Positions 35,719 through 45,314 of a stretch of DNA of 64,000 nt are shown here, piece after piece. The first letter of the stretch is position 1. Each line of letters begins with the position of its first letter. Below the pieces are notes generated by a model, which was given only the letters and a program-made list of their open reading frames with translations, was not told the DNA's origin and ran no database searches. The translations under genes and the position numbers were made by a program. Origin of the DNA: Chersky-840 sp963838775 (GTDB lineage Bacteria; Actinomycetota; Acidimicrobiia; Acidimicrobiales; UBA8190); the NCBI GenBank assembly GCA_963838775.1, contig CAWISP010000026.1, positions 186,001 through 250,000 on the forward strand, read 5' to 3'.

Positions 35719-35972
35719 ACCGCGTCCAGGATTCGAGACCGTCGGCGAGCTGCGGGTGGGATCGAGTAGCGCTTGGCGATGATCGCCCTGGCCTCTTCGC
35801 TGTTGACCGGGGTGCCGTCGACGTCTCGCACCACGTAGAGCTGGCCCGAGCGCATGCATGCCGCGATCCGGGTGACGAGGGTCGTGGCCAGGTGAGTCTT
35901 CCCCTCGGCCACCCCGCCGCTTTGGTTACTCCCTGGTACTGGACATGGGGCCTTGAAGCGCTCACGCTTCAA
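35700..35972 (-). CDS. Uncharacterised ORF
   Basis: Frame of 90 codons with GVAEGKTHLATTLVTRIAAC (faintly P-loop-like, as in IstB proteins) and GQLYVVRDVDGTPVNSEEAR. I do not recognise it. It may be a remnant or fortuitous. Confidence 0.2.
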   Translation of the reverse strand: MKRERFKAPCPVPGSNQSGGVAEGKTHLATTLVTRIAACMRSGQLYVVRDVDGTPVNSEEARAIIAKRYSIPPAARRRSRILDAVSEPTR

Positions 35973-36352
35973 CCACAGCGGGCCGTTGGGGGGCGTCTGG
36001 ACCGCCTGCGAAGTGGGAGGGCCTCGGCCCTCCCATTTCGCGTTCCAATTCCGGCTACCCCGCCCGACTCCTCCGGGAAGTCCACAACCGCACGGTCGCC
36101 GTGCAACTCCCGGCTTGCTCGGTCGTACGCCCGAGCCGCGGCGAGTTCCCTTGGGTAATAACCCAGCCTTCGCTTACGGCCGAGCTGGATGGGCACTCCG
36201 TCCCGTTCTATGATTACGGGCTCCCGCCCAGTCCAACTCGCGATGGTGAGCGTAGGGAGACCGACCCTACCGGCGGTGCTCAAGGTCGTGCAGCGGATGA
36301 CGCCGTTCCCGTGCTGGGGGATCTGGCCCAGGCCTGCCGAATACAGCGCCAC
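35969..36352 (-). CDS. AP2/ERF-like domain fragment or protein
   Basis: 127 codons. The middle part GRKRRLGYYPRELAAARAYD then RASRELHGDRAVVDFPE matches the second half of AP2/ERF-type DNA-binding domains (consensus LGYF.T.EEAARAYDRAA..LHG..A..NFP). In bacteria and phages these accompany HNH homing endonucleases. No HNH motif is seen. It may be the end of such a protein. Confidence 0.45.
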   Translation of the reverse strand: MALYSAGLGQIPQHGNGVIRCTTLSTAGRVGLPTLTIASWTGREPVIIERDGVPIQLGRKRRLGYYPRELAAARAYDRASRELHGDRAVVDFPEESGGVAGIGTRNGRAEALPLRRRSRRPPTARCG

Positions 36353-36469
36353 GGACTCCGCAGCCAGCCGGAAACGAAGGTGCCCCGGTAGGGTCGACGG
36401 CGCCAGGTCCTGAGCGAGCGCATATCACTCGATATGTGGGACGGAGATCGAGTGGTGCGGCGCCTGTCA

Positions 36470-38575
36470 TCATGACGATGGAGCCCTACTGAGTCGGACG
36501 GTGACGCTCCTAGTGCGCGGCGCCAACGTCACCGTTCCCGTCGCCGAGTTGATCACGCCCGACGAGGACGCGGCGATGTCATTGGTGAACGAGGGGAGTT
36601 CAAAAAGCACCTCCCCCGGCGGCGATTGGCCGCTCAAAGTCAGTGACACCCGCGGCCCCCTGGACGAGATCTTGAGGCTTAGCCTTTTGCCATCGGTCGT
36701 AGGGAAGTTGGTGACCGAGATCGACGCGCCATCGCTCAACCATTGTGCCGGGACGCCTCGGCCCACGATCAAGGTGCCGTCCGAACTCTGCGCCACAAGT
36801 GAATCCAACAAGACCTTATTCGCCTGGGACATCCCCCAGGCATGGGGCGAGGAGCCTTGGCCTGCCGCCGGGTGTTTCCCGATCCACGGCGTGCTCGCAG
36901 AGGGGGCGCTCGAACTTTCCCACCACGAGTACGGGCCACTCTGGCTGTTCTCGATCATGAACTCGTAACTCAGGATGCCCTGGTCGCGATAGGCGGTGCT
37001 GGCCAGTCCCGCGCTCCCCATGCCCGCGTTGTAGGCGGTCGAGTAGTAGTCGCCCGGGAATCCACCGAAGGTGTCTGGCGGAAGCGTGCCCTTGAGGCGT
37101 TGGAAGCCGTATGCATACGTGGCGTCGATCAGGGAAATGCCCGGACCGTTGAGCGTCGCTCCAAAGAGAGATGCGTTCCACGCCCAGCCGCCGAAGCCGA
37201 ACGGCGACGTCCAGTTGGCGTCCTCGGGATTCGCGCACCGGTTGGCGCTGTTGGGTGCGAGAAGCGAGCAGGGCAGGTAATCCAAGCCATAACGGCTGAT
37301 GGTTGTGTCGAGCGCCTGGTTTGTTGCCGACAGCAGACTGTCGTACTGCTGCGCCGCCCACGCGGCCTCGGGACGGTCCCCGATGCGCTCGGCGAGATAG
37401 AGGTAAGCCGCCAGGCCCGTCAGGGCTTCGTAATCGTCGGTGGTCCAATAGCCCTGGGTGTCGATGTCATTCGTTGATTCCATGATCCCCGAGGGTCCGG
37501 TCCGGTCAGCGACAATTTCGCGAGCCGTGTCTTCGATCGAGGCGAAGTGTTCCTTGACAAAGCTCACATCTCCCGTCTTCATAAGGTAGATGGCCCAAGG
37601 CCAAGCATAGGTCCAGCCTCCGTCTGGGTACTGGGCCTGGGGGCCGACGACATTGCCCGCCTCGAGGAGCAGCGCATGGGCGTCGGAGAAGTATCCCTGG
37701 GTAAAGAGGTTTGTCAGGATTCCGATGACATCGTGACTGAACTCAGACTCGTAACCATTGACACCGGTGTTCAGATCGTTGCCACTCCTGGCGATCTGGG
37801 TGTAGATGAATCCACTCCGGTATGCGTCATCGAGTGAGGTGTCGGGGACACCGATATCAGCGATACCGGCCAGTTGACGATTCCAGAAGTCGCGCATGTG
37901 GGCGAAGTGTTGATCGAAGCTCCCAGCGGTGGCCAACGCCTGAGTGCTGGGCCACGGATAGTAGTTTCCGAAACGGTCGACGGCGATCACGTAGTCGTGA
38001 ATCACCGTCGCATGGGGATTTACCGCGTTGGGAGCGGTATTGAGTGGCACCAACCCGGCCGAGGCGCCCGGATCTGCCATGACGACCCGGTCGGTCGAGT
38101 TCCGGACTGACACGCGGCTGTACACGGCAACGTAGGCATCGCCACCGAGTTCCAGCTTGTCGGCGAACTCGGTGATGGAAACGATGGCACCAGAGCGCCG
38201 GAAGGTGGTCACCTGCGCGGGAAGGTACCCGTCCGAATCCGTCCACGTCGTAGCGGTGCCGTCGTAGATTCCGAAGCCGAAGTCCCTATTGATGTCCTCT
38301 TGGACGTAGAAGGTTCCACCGAGACAGGTGACAACCCCTTGATAGTTGTCCTCCCATCCGATCTCCGAGGCAGTGCCGTAGTCGCCAGTAAATGCATCGG
38401 TATTCATATTGTATTTGCAGTCATACTCTCTGGCCGGTCCGCCGCCAGTCGTGCGGATAGCGGTAGGAGGGTTTCCCCCGCAGCCGGTAACCGCGCTGCC
38501 TCCCGCCAATAAGATCAAGGTGATCCAAGCCACTTTCCGACGTAGGCGCACGGGATGATTCTGGCAGATCGTCAT
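36470..38575 (-). CDS. Large secreted lipoprotein, (alpha/alpha)-barrel glycosidase-like
   Basis: About 701 aa from ATG 38575. Lipoprotein signal with VAWITLILLAGGSAVTGC (lipobox VTGC). A beta-rich N-terminal domain (to about 240) precedes helices with glycosidase-like features: HDVIGILTNLFTQGYF, DGGWTYAWPWAIYLMKTGDV, DDYEALTGLAAYLYLAERIG, resembling (alpha/alpha)6 barrels such as GH15/GH63. A C-terminal beta domain follows (GPRVSLTLSGQSPPGE). It is likely exported and lipid-anchored, and acts on glycans. The start is uncertain, with a weak ribosome site. Confidence 0.65.
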   Translation of the reverse strand: MTICQNHPVRLRRKVAWITLILLAGGSAVTGCGGNPPTAIRTTGGGPAREYDCKYNMNTDAFTGDYGTASEIGWEDNYQGVVTCLGGTFYVQEDINRDFGFGIYDGTATTWTDSDGYLPAQVTTFRRSGAIVSITEFADKLELGGDAYVAVYSRVSVRNSTDRVVMADPGASAGLVPLNTAPNAVNPHATVIHDYVIAVDRFGNYYPWPSTQALATAGSFDQHFAHMRDFWNRQLAGIADIGVPDTSLDDAYRSGFIYTQIARSGNDLNTGVNGYESEFSHDVIGILTNLFTQGYFSDAHALLLEAGNVVGPQAQYPDGGWTYAWPWAIYLMKTGDVSFVKEHFASIEDTAREIVADRTGPSGIMESTNDIDTQGYWTTDDYEALTGLAAYLYLAERIGDRPEAAWAAQQYDSLLSATNQALDTTISRYGLDYLPCSLLAPNSANRCANPEDANWTSPFGFGGWAWNASLFGATLNGPGISLIDATYAYGFQRLKGTLPPDTFGGFPGDYYSTAYNAGMGSAGLASTAYRDQGILSYEFMIENSQSGPYSWWESSSAPSASTPWIGKHPAAGQGSSPHAWGMSQANKVLLDSLVAQSSDGTLIVGRGVPAQWLSDGASISVTNFPTTDGKRLSLKISSRGPRVSLTLSGQSPPGEVLFELPSFTNDIAASSSGVINSATGTVTLAPRTRSVTVRLSRAPSS

Positions 38576-38721
38576 GCGGTAGGAGCGAAGGCATCCCGGG
38601 GTTCGGACACCTCGCGGCGCTCCGCTTATCTGGAACCACCGTCCATCCAGAGCGGACGAAGGACGCGGCCCGTCGACCCCGCCGCAACCTGCCTCGGGGC
38701 AGTGCGACCGGTGGTGCACGT

Positions 38722-39062
38722 TAGAAGTCCCGCAGTTCGTCCTAACCCATGCCGACGCCGCTACGGCCGCCGCTGGCTTCACCTTCGTCAGCGGTGAGAT
38801 GTCTACCGTGGTCGGGCAAGCAAAAGCAGCGGCGGGTGACCGGTATGTCGCGATCCTCGGCCAACAGACTGGAAGGGCAGTTCTGGAAGCGAACCTTCTG
38901 GACGAGATACTCATCCACGTCACATCTCTGATCCATGGCGGTGGGCTTCGCATGTTCGAGCCTGAAGACTTGACCAGGCCGCTGACCATGATTCGGGCAA
39001 ATCGGTCTGATCGAGTAGTCGACCTGTGGTATTCGGTGACTTCCCCATCCACCACTCCATGA
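38722..39062 (+). pseudogene. RibD C-terminal/dihydrofolate-reductase-like remnant
   Basis: Frame from about 38722: LEVPQFVLTHADAATAAAGF, TFVSGEMSTVVGQAKAAAGD, LLDEILIHVTSLIHGGGLRM, LWYSVTSPS. This is the last two thirds of the RibD-C/DHFR family (consensus VLTH.P, TFV..GIE.A...A, LLDE..IH..PVLLGGG.R). The start is missing. Confidence 0.65.
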
Positions 39063-39258
39063 TTTGCTCAACAAGGAGCTCGGGGCGGGCATGTGGATTG
39101 TTCGACGTCCGGCCCAGGGTGACGCGTGCCACCCACGCCGGTGGTGCAGGAGCTCAAGTATGAAATTATTTGCGACAACCTCGCCGTTGAGCTGGATCCG
39201 AGCGGGAACGGGATACATGCACATAACAAGCGGTCCTGCCCATGTAACGATTGGGACC

Positions 39259-40018
39259 GTGGAGGGGTCGTGCGAGGCGCTGATCGAGGAAGCTGAAGCC
39301 GCTCCCATCGAAGGATGGGATTTCAGTTGGCTCGATGGGAGAGCCACAGAGGAACGGCCCAGTTGGGGCTACTCCAGCCTCTTGGCCGAGCGGGCGAAAG
39401 ACGTGTCGTCCTTGCTCGACCTCCAGACTGGCGGAGGCGAGCTGCTTACTCAGCTTCCACGGCTACCCCCGCTCACGGTGGCGACCGAAGGATGGGAGCC
39501 GAACGTGCGTCGGGCCGCCCAGCGGCTCCACTCACGACGCGCCTGGGTCGTGGTTGCTCAGGAGGACCTAGCGACGTTGCCATTCGGCTCGGAAGCCTTT
39601 GACCTCGTTGTCAGTCGACATCCGATCGCGACCTGGTGGGACGAGGTCGCACGCGTCCTCCGTCCGGGCGGCCGCTACCTGTCCCAGCAGGTCGGCCCGC
39701 ACAGCATGCAAGAAGTCACCGAGTTCTTCGTAGGTCCGCAACCCGCCACGTCTCTGAGGAGGCCGGAGCTGGCCCGGGAGAATGCGACAACAGCGGGGCT
39801 CCGAGTCGACGACCTGAGGATGGAGCGACTTCGAGCCACTTTTGTCGACGTTGGCGCGGTTGTCTACTTTCCTACGACTCGTTATCTGGATCGTCCCTGA
39901 TTTCAGCGTGGAGAAGTACCGAGATCGACTCACCGCCATGCATCGGGAGATCACGACCAACGGACCCTTCGTGGCCCATGCCACTCGCTTCCTGATCGAA
40001 GCAACGAAGCCAGGTTGA
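39259..40018 (+). pseudogene. Class I SAM methyltransferase, frameshifted near its end
   Basis: From GTG 39259: ALIEEAEAAPIEGWDFSWLD, SLLDLQTGGGELLTQL (motif I), DLATLPFGSEAFDLVVSRH and RVLRPGGRYLSQQVG. Near 39869 the frame shifts by an extra T (TACTTTCC). The true end VIWIVPDFSVEKYRDRLTAM then HREITTNGPFVAHATRFLIE is in the next frame to 40018. In its annotated frame it would stop at 39900. The front resembles actinobacterial methyltransferases of type 11. Confidence 0.75.
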
Positions 40019-40262
40019 CTGAAAACGTTTCCCCACACCCACACTCGATTGCGGTTCTGTGCGCCCTGCCCGCGTCAGCCCAGCGACATTCTGGCTGGTC
40101 GGGATCCGGCCCCGGTGGCACAGGGGATCCTCGAATCGTGTGCTATCTGAACGCTTCCTTGGCAATGGGCCTGACCTCGACCGGGAACGACCTTTCCGGA
40201 TGCGATCTCGGGGTCGAACCGCCCGCAAAGGCGTCTCCCCCTGCTGATCCGGAGGCCGCCGC

Positions 40263-40625
40263 TCAGTCAGGCTTGGCGTAGGTGGCCATTCCGGCGAAGT
40301 CCAGCACCACACATTGCTCTTCACCGATGGTTCAGCCATCATGTCCAGCGGGAATGGAGACGACGTCACCGGCGCCGATCTCAAGTTGGGTGCCGTCGTC
40401 CATGAGAATCACCTGGCGACCAGACAGGACGTACCCGACGTGCGCCGCTTGGCAGCTCTCTGTCCCGGCGATCGGCTTCACGTGGTCGGACCAATTCCAG
40501 CCTGGCTCGAAAGTGGCAAGGCCCACGACACCGTCACCGATGTTGACGATCCTTACGTGACCCTTGTCTCGAAAGGGTCGAGTGTCATCGGGGTTGTCGA
40601 ACCGCTTGCGCTCCAGTCCAGCCAT
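40263..40625 (-). pseudogene. Cupin-domain protein with an internal stop codon
   Basis: The ATG at 40625 has GGAGGA upstream. MAGLERKRFDNPDD, GWNWSDHVKPIAGTESCQAA, HVGYVLSGRQVILMDDGTQL, GDVVSIPAGHDG then TGA at codon 98 (40332-40334). The frame stays open and continues as TIGEEQCVVLDFAGMATYAK then PD stop. A Trp (TGG) is normal at that place in related cupins, so this is a TGG-to-TGA change. Small cupins bind a metal via His residues. Confidence 0.8.
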
Positions 40626-40687
40626 GCCCAGTCCTCCTCCTCGTGCTCTGACTTCGAGGATGTCATTTACTGGGCGCCCATTTCCAC

Positions 40688-41521
40688 CTATTCGGCGAGG
40701 AAGTTGAGGAAGGCCTTGTTGAGTTCCTCGTAGTGGGTCCAACCGACGTTGTGTGGTCCACCTTCGACCTCGACCAACCGCACGTCCTTCACCAGATCAG
40801 GAAGCCTCCGGCTCGTCTTGTCGATCGGGAGGATCCGGTCTTCAGTGCCGTGGATCACGAGAAGCGGTACGTCAATGTTCGGCAAGTCCGGGCGGAAGTC
40901 TGTTAGCCAGGTGGGAACGCAGGCCAAGGTGGCGTACGGCGAAGAGCCGGCCGCGACCTGGAAGCTTGCGTTCCAGGCCTCAGTACTGATGCGGGTGCCG
41001 CCCAGCTTGTCGACGTTGTAGAAGTTGTCAAAGAAGAACTTGAACCACGCATAGCGGTCCTTGCGGATCTGGTCCATGAATCCGTCGAACAGACTCTGAG
41101 GCAGCCCCTCAGGATTATCGGCCGTCTCGAGCAGAAACGGAGGGATCGCTCCGAACAGAGCTGCCTTTACCACTCGCGCCGAGCCGTATTTCCCGAGATA
41201 GTGGGTGACCTCCCCCGTCCCCATTGAGAACCCAGCGAGCACAATGTCGCGTAGGTCAAGTGTGTCGACCAACGTCTTCAGATCGGCAGTGAAGGTGTCA
41301 TAGTCGTACCCGACGACAGGCTGGCTGGATCGGCCGAAGCCTCGCCGGTCGTAGGCGATTACCCGAAAGCCGCGTTCAAGCAGAACGGGGATCTGCTTCT
41401 CCCACGAATGCCCATCGAGGGGGTAGCCGTGGATCAGGACCACGGGCTGCCCGGAGCCGTGGTCTTCGTAGTACAGCTCTATCGGGTTCGAGTTCTCCTG
41501 CCCAACGGTGACGAACGGCAT
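40688..41521 (-). CDS. Alpha/beta hydrolase, non-heme haloperoxidase type
   Basis: 277 aa, the usual length. Oxyanion HGYPLDGHSW at 31-40, nucleophile GFSMGTGE (Ser near 98), Asp in HGTEDRILP and His in GGPHNVGW. The DRRGFGRSSQP motif is typical of chloroperoxidase-like hydrolases. Natural role unknown; family members act as esterases or perhydrolases. ATG at 41521 with GAGGAGC upstream. The cupin gene follows 62 bp downstream and may be cotranscribed. Confidence 0.9.
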   Translation of the reverse strand: MPFVTVGQENSNPIELYYEDHGSGQPVVLIHGYPLDGHSWEKQIPVLLERGFRVIAYDRRGFGRSSQPVVGYDYDTFTADLKTLVDTLDLRDIVLAGFSMGTGEVTHYLGKYGSARVVKAALFGAIPPFLLETADNPEGLPQSLFDGFMDQIRKDRYAWFKFFFDNFYNVDKLGGTRISTEAWNASFQVAAGSSPYATLACVPTWLTDFRPDLPNIDVPLLVIHGTEDRILPIDKTSRRLPDLVKDVRLVEVEGGPHNVGWTHYEELNKAFLNFLAE

Positions 41522-42042
41522 GACTTAGCTCCTCTCGCGCTGCGGAATTCATCGGTGTCGGTGCCATGAAGGCAGAGCAGTGCGATGCATTCGATGTTCG
41601 ATTCGATCGCGCCGTCGGAGTGATTGCGGCTCCGACCCCTGGTGCGACCTGGTCAACGGCTTCGCCGCGCGGGGCGCTCGGAACCTGATGGCACCGCGCA
41701 ACGCCGCCGAGTGCAAAGACACGGAGATGAAATGCTGGGATCACCAGCCACTCCTCCTCACCTGCCTGGACCGAACAACTGCTCATACCTACACCCCTGG
41801 AGATTGGGGAGTCAATGGGCCGCTTCTCGGGGCGGCGTTCCGCCGCCACGGGGCTTGTGGAACCCAACCAACCCACGCTCCGACCGAACGGGATCACCCG
41901 GACTCGGTCGCCGAACCCAGAGCAGCGGGCGTTGACACTCGGGCCCTTCACCCGGGCAACTGCCTCGGCCTGCTCGGGAGCTCCTCAGGGATCCGCAACC
42001 AGGCAAGTTCGGAAGAGGTACACAGAAGTAAAATCCCACTCG
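41522..42042. other. Intergenic region
   Basis: About 520 bp without a supported gene. Contains ACGGGATCACCCGGA near 41885, a variant of the palindrome near 6560 and 8943. Confidence 0.4.
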
Positions 42043-42612
42043 ATGGATCCCCACGAGCGGCGCTGGGTGATTGTTGGAGGCATCGTTGCGATCATCGGGA
42101 TAGTGGGATGCGCGCTGGCAGCCACCCTGCCACGAGCACCCAGCAACCCGCTGGAGGGCGGCGACTTCATCGTATTCCTCGCCGTCGCAGTCGTAGGTCT
42201 AGCCCTGATCGTGGCTGCCGGCGCGCGGGATGCCCTCTCGTCCAGTGGAAGCGGGACCCGACTACTCAAACTGACGCGGCTCGATGCCATCACCGAGCCC
42301 CCCTTCGAGGCAGTCACCGAGCAGCTAACCGTCCGCCCCGTGTACCGGAATCACCACGAGGATTCTGTTTACCGCACAAGATATGAAGTGGCGATGCAGG
42401 CCCGGACTGAAGTAACGGTGCTGCTGCTGGAGGCCCTGGCTCCCTCGATGATCGAGGTGCATTTTGATGACGTTCGCATCGTCCACCAGGATGTGGGGAA
42501 GGGCTCGGGGATTGCCTGGGCGAGCGTTCCCGACCCACCCTTCCTGTTCCGTTTCGACGTGGTGACGAGCGCGCCCGAGGAGAACATCCATATTCGGGGA
42601 TCTGTCTGTTGA
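42043..42612 (+). CDS. Two-helix membrane protein with a cytoplasmic or external domain
   Basis: 189 aa from ATG 42043 (MDPHERRWVIVGG). Helices at about 7-29 (VIVGGIVAIIGIVGCALAAT) and 42-62 (FLAVAVVGLALIVAAGARDA). The C-terminal ~120 aa is beta-rich (QLTVRPVYRNHHEDSVYRTR) without cysteines. No family recognised. An upstream ATG at 41815 gives a low-complexity leader and is less likely. Confidence 0.5.
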   Translation: MDPHERRWVIVGGIVAIIGIVGCALAATLPRAPSNPLEGGDFIVFLAVAVVGLALIVAAGARDALSSSGSGTRLLKLTRLDAITEPPFEAVTEQLTVRPVYRNHHEDSVYRTRYEVAMQARTEVTVLLLEALAPSMIEVHFDDVRIVHQDVGKGSGIAWASVPDPPFLFRFDVVTSAPEENIHIRGSVC

Positions 42613-42783
42613 ACCGAAGGAGCAGCTGTGGACGGCTCTGGCCGCTCTCCCGGAACCGCTCCCACATGCCGGTGATGCGCTATATGCCGCCGGTCAGTTA
42701 GGTGAATCGGGCCATGTGATCGCACCCGACGTTGGTGTTCTCGGGGGGTGTACCCCCGTTGGTCGGATCCCCCCGACTCAGGT

Positions 42784-42990
42784 TCAACTAGCTCGGAGCC
42801 ACCGTTTAGGCGGCGGATAGACGAACCTGGCGATGGTGGTCGAAACCCAGGCGATGGTCCATCCGCCAAAGACGAACAAATGGTCATGCGTGGAGGCTTT
42901 GTTCCCCTTAGCGGTCACAATGGCCAAGTGGACGGCCCAGACCAGAAAACAACCAATGCTGTAGATCCAGTAGCTGCGATGCTTTGCCAT
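42784..42990 (-). CDS. Small two-helix membrane protein (2TM)
   Basis: 68 aa. Two hydrophobic segments, YWIYSIGCFLVWAVHLAIVT (7-26) and HLFVFGGWTIAWVSTTIARF (37-56). The pattern resembles the 2TM domain family found alone or with sensor kinases. Start ATG at 42990 (MAKHRS). Confidence 0.5.
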   Translation of the reverse strand: MAKHRSYWIYSIGCFLVWAVHLAIVTAKGNKASTHDHLFVFGGWTIAWVSTTIARFVYPPPKRWLRAS

Positions 42991-43274
42991 GAGACACCAC
43001 CGTTTCGTCAGCCGCATCCAGAGTATGAACGATATCTGGCAGATGCGCACCGTCATGGGCGCGCGCACGGCACATCCAGGTCGCGCCCTGGTCGACCGGA
43101 AATTGCAGTGATGCGGTGCGTGGGTGGCATTGCTACGCGTCGAACTGATCGTACGATGCGCCGTGTGGTCAGTGAGCGTGGGCCTCCCGCACGGGGCCTT
43201 GCGGATAGACGCGCTGCCACGACATCCCAGAAGTTCGGGCATTCGAGCAGGTCCTGCGAACGGCAACGCAGCAC

Positions 43275-43487
43275 GTGCTCGAACACCACGCGGGCGGCCC
43301 CCGTCTTGGCGATGTGCTCGTCCCGCTCGGCGACGTTCCGCTGGACGGGCTCACGCTATGCCGAGGCGACGACTCGGCCCGCGACGCCAACGGGTCTTGG
43401 GCTGTCGGACTGCTGTTCGCACTGGGCGTTCTCCAGCTATTCAGCCGGATTCGATCGAGGCGGTGGCGAACCAAACTCGCGTCCTGA
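43275..43487 (+). CDS. Uncertain small membrane-anchored ORF
   Basis: 70 codons from GTG 43275. The first part is charged (LEHHAGGPRLGDVLVPLGDV), then a possible helix SWAVGLLFALGVLQLFSRI near the end. Strong G/C third-position bias. There is no clear ribosome site, and the frame is open upstream to a stop without another start. Confidence 0.3.
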   Translation: MLEHHAGGPRLGDVLVPLGDVPLDGLTLCRGDDSARDANGSWAVGLLFALGVLQLFSRIRSRRWRTKLAS

Positions 43488-43622
43488 GCGCGAGCGAAGC
43501 CAGTCGGGGCTCGCTCCGGATCCGAGTCGGCTCCCACCCATGCGGTACCCCGAGTACCGGACGCCCAGGTAACGGTCGGCTCCGAACTTCATCCGATCCG
43601 GAAGACGACAACGATGACGGGG

Positions 43623-44441
43623 TCAGATCACCGCCAAGAGCATCTCTTGTACGACTGACACGACACTCTGGCCATCGAGATTTCGCATCACACCTCGCAA
43701 GAGGCCGCGTCCTCCGAAGTTGACCAGGGAATGGACATCGAACGAGAGCCACGTGTCGACGCGCGCCGGACGGTGGAACCACACGGCGTGATCGAGGCTC
43801 ACCATCCCCTGCGTGTCCCCATCCAAATGGAGAGGCCGACCGCCCACCCCGGTCCAGTCACTGGCAAAGCCGAGAAGAGCTGTGTGAAGGTGCGGGTCGT
43901 CTGGCACTTCGCCGGGAATGCGGAACCACATGCGATGAGTGGACTCTCGGGTGCCGTCCTTGAAGGCAGGACTCGGGCCCAAGCGGATGGCCTCCCATGG
44001 TCCGGGTCCCGGCTCAACAGGTCCATCGCCAAGGGAGGGGTACGTGCGGGGCGCAGGCATGTCATAGACATAGCCGTCGGTGTCGGTGGTGAACGAGCAT
44101 GTCATGTCGAGCACCGCCTTGCCTCCCTGTGTTGCCTTTAGGTGCCGTGCGGTGAAGGTCCGTCCCTTGCGCACGTCACAGACCCGGTAGTCGACCGATG
44201 CATTCGATCGGACGGGCCGCAAGAAGTACGCATGCATGGAATGGATCCGGGTGCCAGCTGGAGCGTCTCGGCTCGCTGCCATGAGGGCTTGGGAGACGAC
44301 GAATCCGCCGAAGAGGTACTCGGCGGGCCACTCGGGTGGGTGCCCGATCCAACCGTTGGTACCTGGCTCCAGCGTCAGAAACCGCACCGTCTGCGCCAGA
44401 AGGTCATTGCGATCCGACTCGGATTGTTCGACCATGAACAT
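43623..44441 (-). CDS. tesB: Acyl-CoA thioesterase II
   Basis: 272 aa double-hotdog enzyme. N-terminal hotdog with EWPAEYLFGGFVVSQALMAA, HSMHAYFLRPVRSNASVDYR, the conserved RKGRTFTARHLKATQGG; C-terminal hotdog with LLGFASDWTGV (Asp), SLDHAVWFHRPARVDTWLSF. These match TesB. It hydrolyses acyl-CoA to fatty acid and CoA in the cytosol. Start ATG 44441 or 44435. Confidence 0.92.
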   Translation of the reverse strand: MFMVEQSESDRNDLLAQTVRFLTLEPGTNGWIGHPPEWPAEYLFGGFVVSQALMAASRDAPAGTRIHSMHAYFLRPVRSNASVDYRVCDVRKGRTFTARHLKATQGGKAVLDMTCSFTTDTDGYVYDMPAPRTYPSLGDGPVEPGPGPWEAIRLGPSPAFKDGTRESTHRMWFRIPGEVPDDPHLHTALLGFASDWTGVGGRPLHLDGDTQGMVSLDHAVWFHRPARVDTWLSFDVHSLVNFGGRGLLRGVMRNLDGQSVVSVVQEMLLAVI

Positions 44442-44607
44442 TGCACATTACGAGATCACCGAATAGCGCCGGGCGGGGGCGATCCTCGCGGCCACGCTAT
44501 CCAGGCATGTAGATCCACAACGGGCAGCCTCAGGTCGGCCGAATGCCAGCGTCCCGGCCCATCATCAACGTTGTCGGGACCTGCCCGTCGTACGATTGAC
44601 ACCACCC

Positions 44608-45105
44608 CTAGTCTCCAGTCTGGCCGTCAAGCTTCTCGCGCATCACGTCCAGGTGACCGGCATGGCGGGCGGTTTCCTCCAGCATATGAACCAAGATCCA
44701 TCGTAGGCTTACGTAACCCCCGAACTCCGTCGGTTTGGCGCTGAGGGCATCCAGAGACGGAGCTTCAGCCACGATCAGTCTCGCCTGTTCAACCTCGGTG
44801 CGATAGAAGGCCATGATGGACCCGGCGGTGTCGTCGGCATCAATAGCGAACTCGGGCGAGTTATCACCATCGACATCGATCGCTTCCACGTCCTCGCCGA
44901 GGAAGATGTCACGAAACCAGCCGCGCTCGACCCAGCCCAGGTGTTTCACGACCCCGAGAGGGCACAAACCACTTGGGGTCATGACCGTCGTTGCCTGCTC
45001 AAAGCTGAGGCCATCTACTTTGTGTTCCACTACGGCGCGATACCAGTCCAGGAATCCTTGGATCGTCTCGCTCTCGTCGCGTCGAACACCCAGGCTGTCC
45101 TCCAT
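44608..45105 (-). CDS. DinB-like (DUF664) protein
   Basis: 165 aa four-helix bundle. SETIQGFLDWYRAVVEHKVD, PLGVVKHLGWVERGWF, and SLRWILVHMLEETARHAGHL hold the His residues (VKHL, VHML, RHAGH) that coordinate a metal in DinB/YfiT-type proteins. Mycothiol- or bacillithiol-dependent transferase activity is known for relatives. Start ATG 45105. Confidence 0.85.
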   Translation of the reverse strand: MEDSLGVRRDESETIQGFLDWYRAVVEHKVDGLSFEQATTVMTPSGLCPLGVVKHLGWVERGWFRDIFLGEDVEAIDVDGDNSPEFAIDADDTAGSIMAFYRTEVEQARLIVAEAPSLDALSAKPTEFGGYVSLRWILVHMLEETARHAGHLDVMREKLDGQTGD

Positions 45106-45314
45106 ACACGAAGCCTACATTTCGATCTGAACGACGGGAGGCCCACCAAGCGAGGCACCCGGACTCGGGGGCGTCATGCGGCCAGTGGTACACGGGTTGC
45201 CGGGTAACGGTCGCCTTGCGACGACGCCATTGTTCACTCCGACCGCGGTCGAAACCGGCGCACTTCACCCGGCGCGGTGGAGTAGCGGAGTAGTAAGGTC
45301 TAAATAGCAGCGGG
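45106..45314. other. Divergent intergenic region
   Basis: About 210 bp between the DUF664 gene and the beta-propeller gene; it should contain both promoters. A possible -10-like TAAGGTCTAAAT lies near 45293. Confidence 0.3.

Noticed and set aside
36470..39055. Start of the large lipoprotein at 39055 (861 codons)
   Set aside because: The first ~160 codons lie antisense to the RibD-like remnant and lack a signal; the lipoprotein signal and lipobox follow the ATG at 38575.
40332..40334. UGA read as tryptophan in the organism
   Set aside because: Many genes in the window end properly at TGA and use TGG for Trp, so recoding is not needed; a point mutation explains the cupin.
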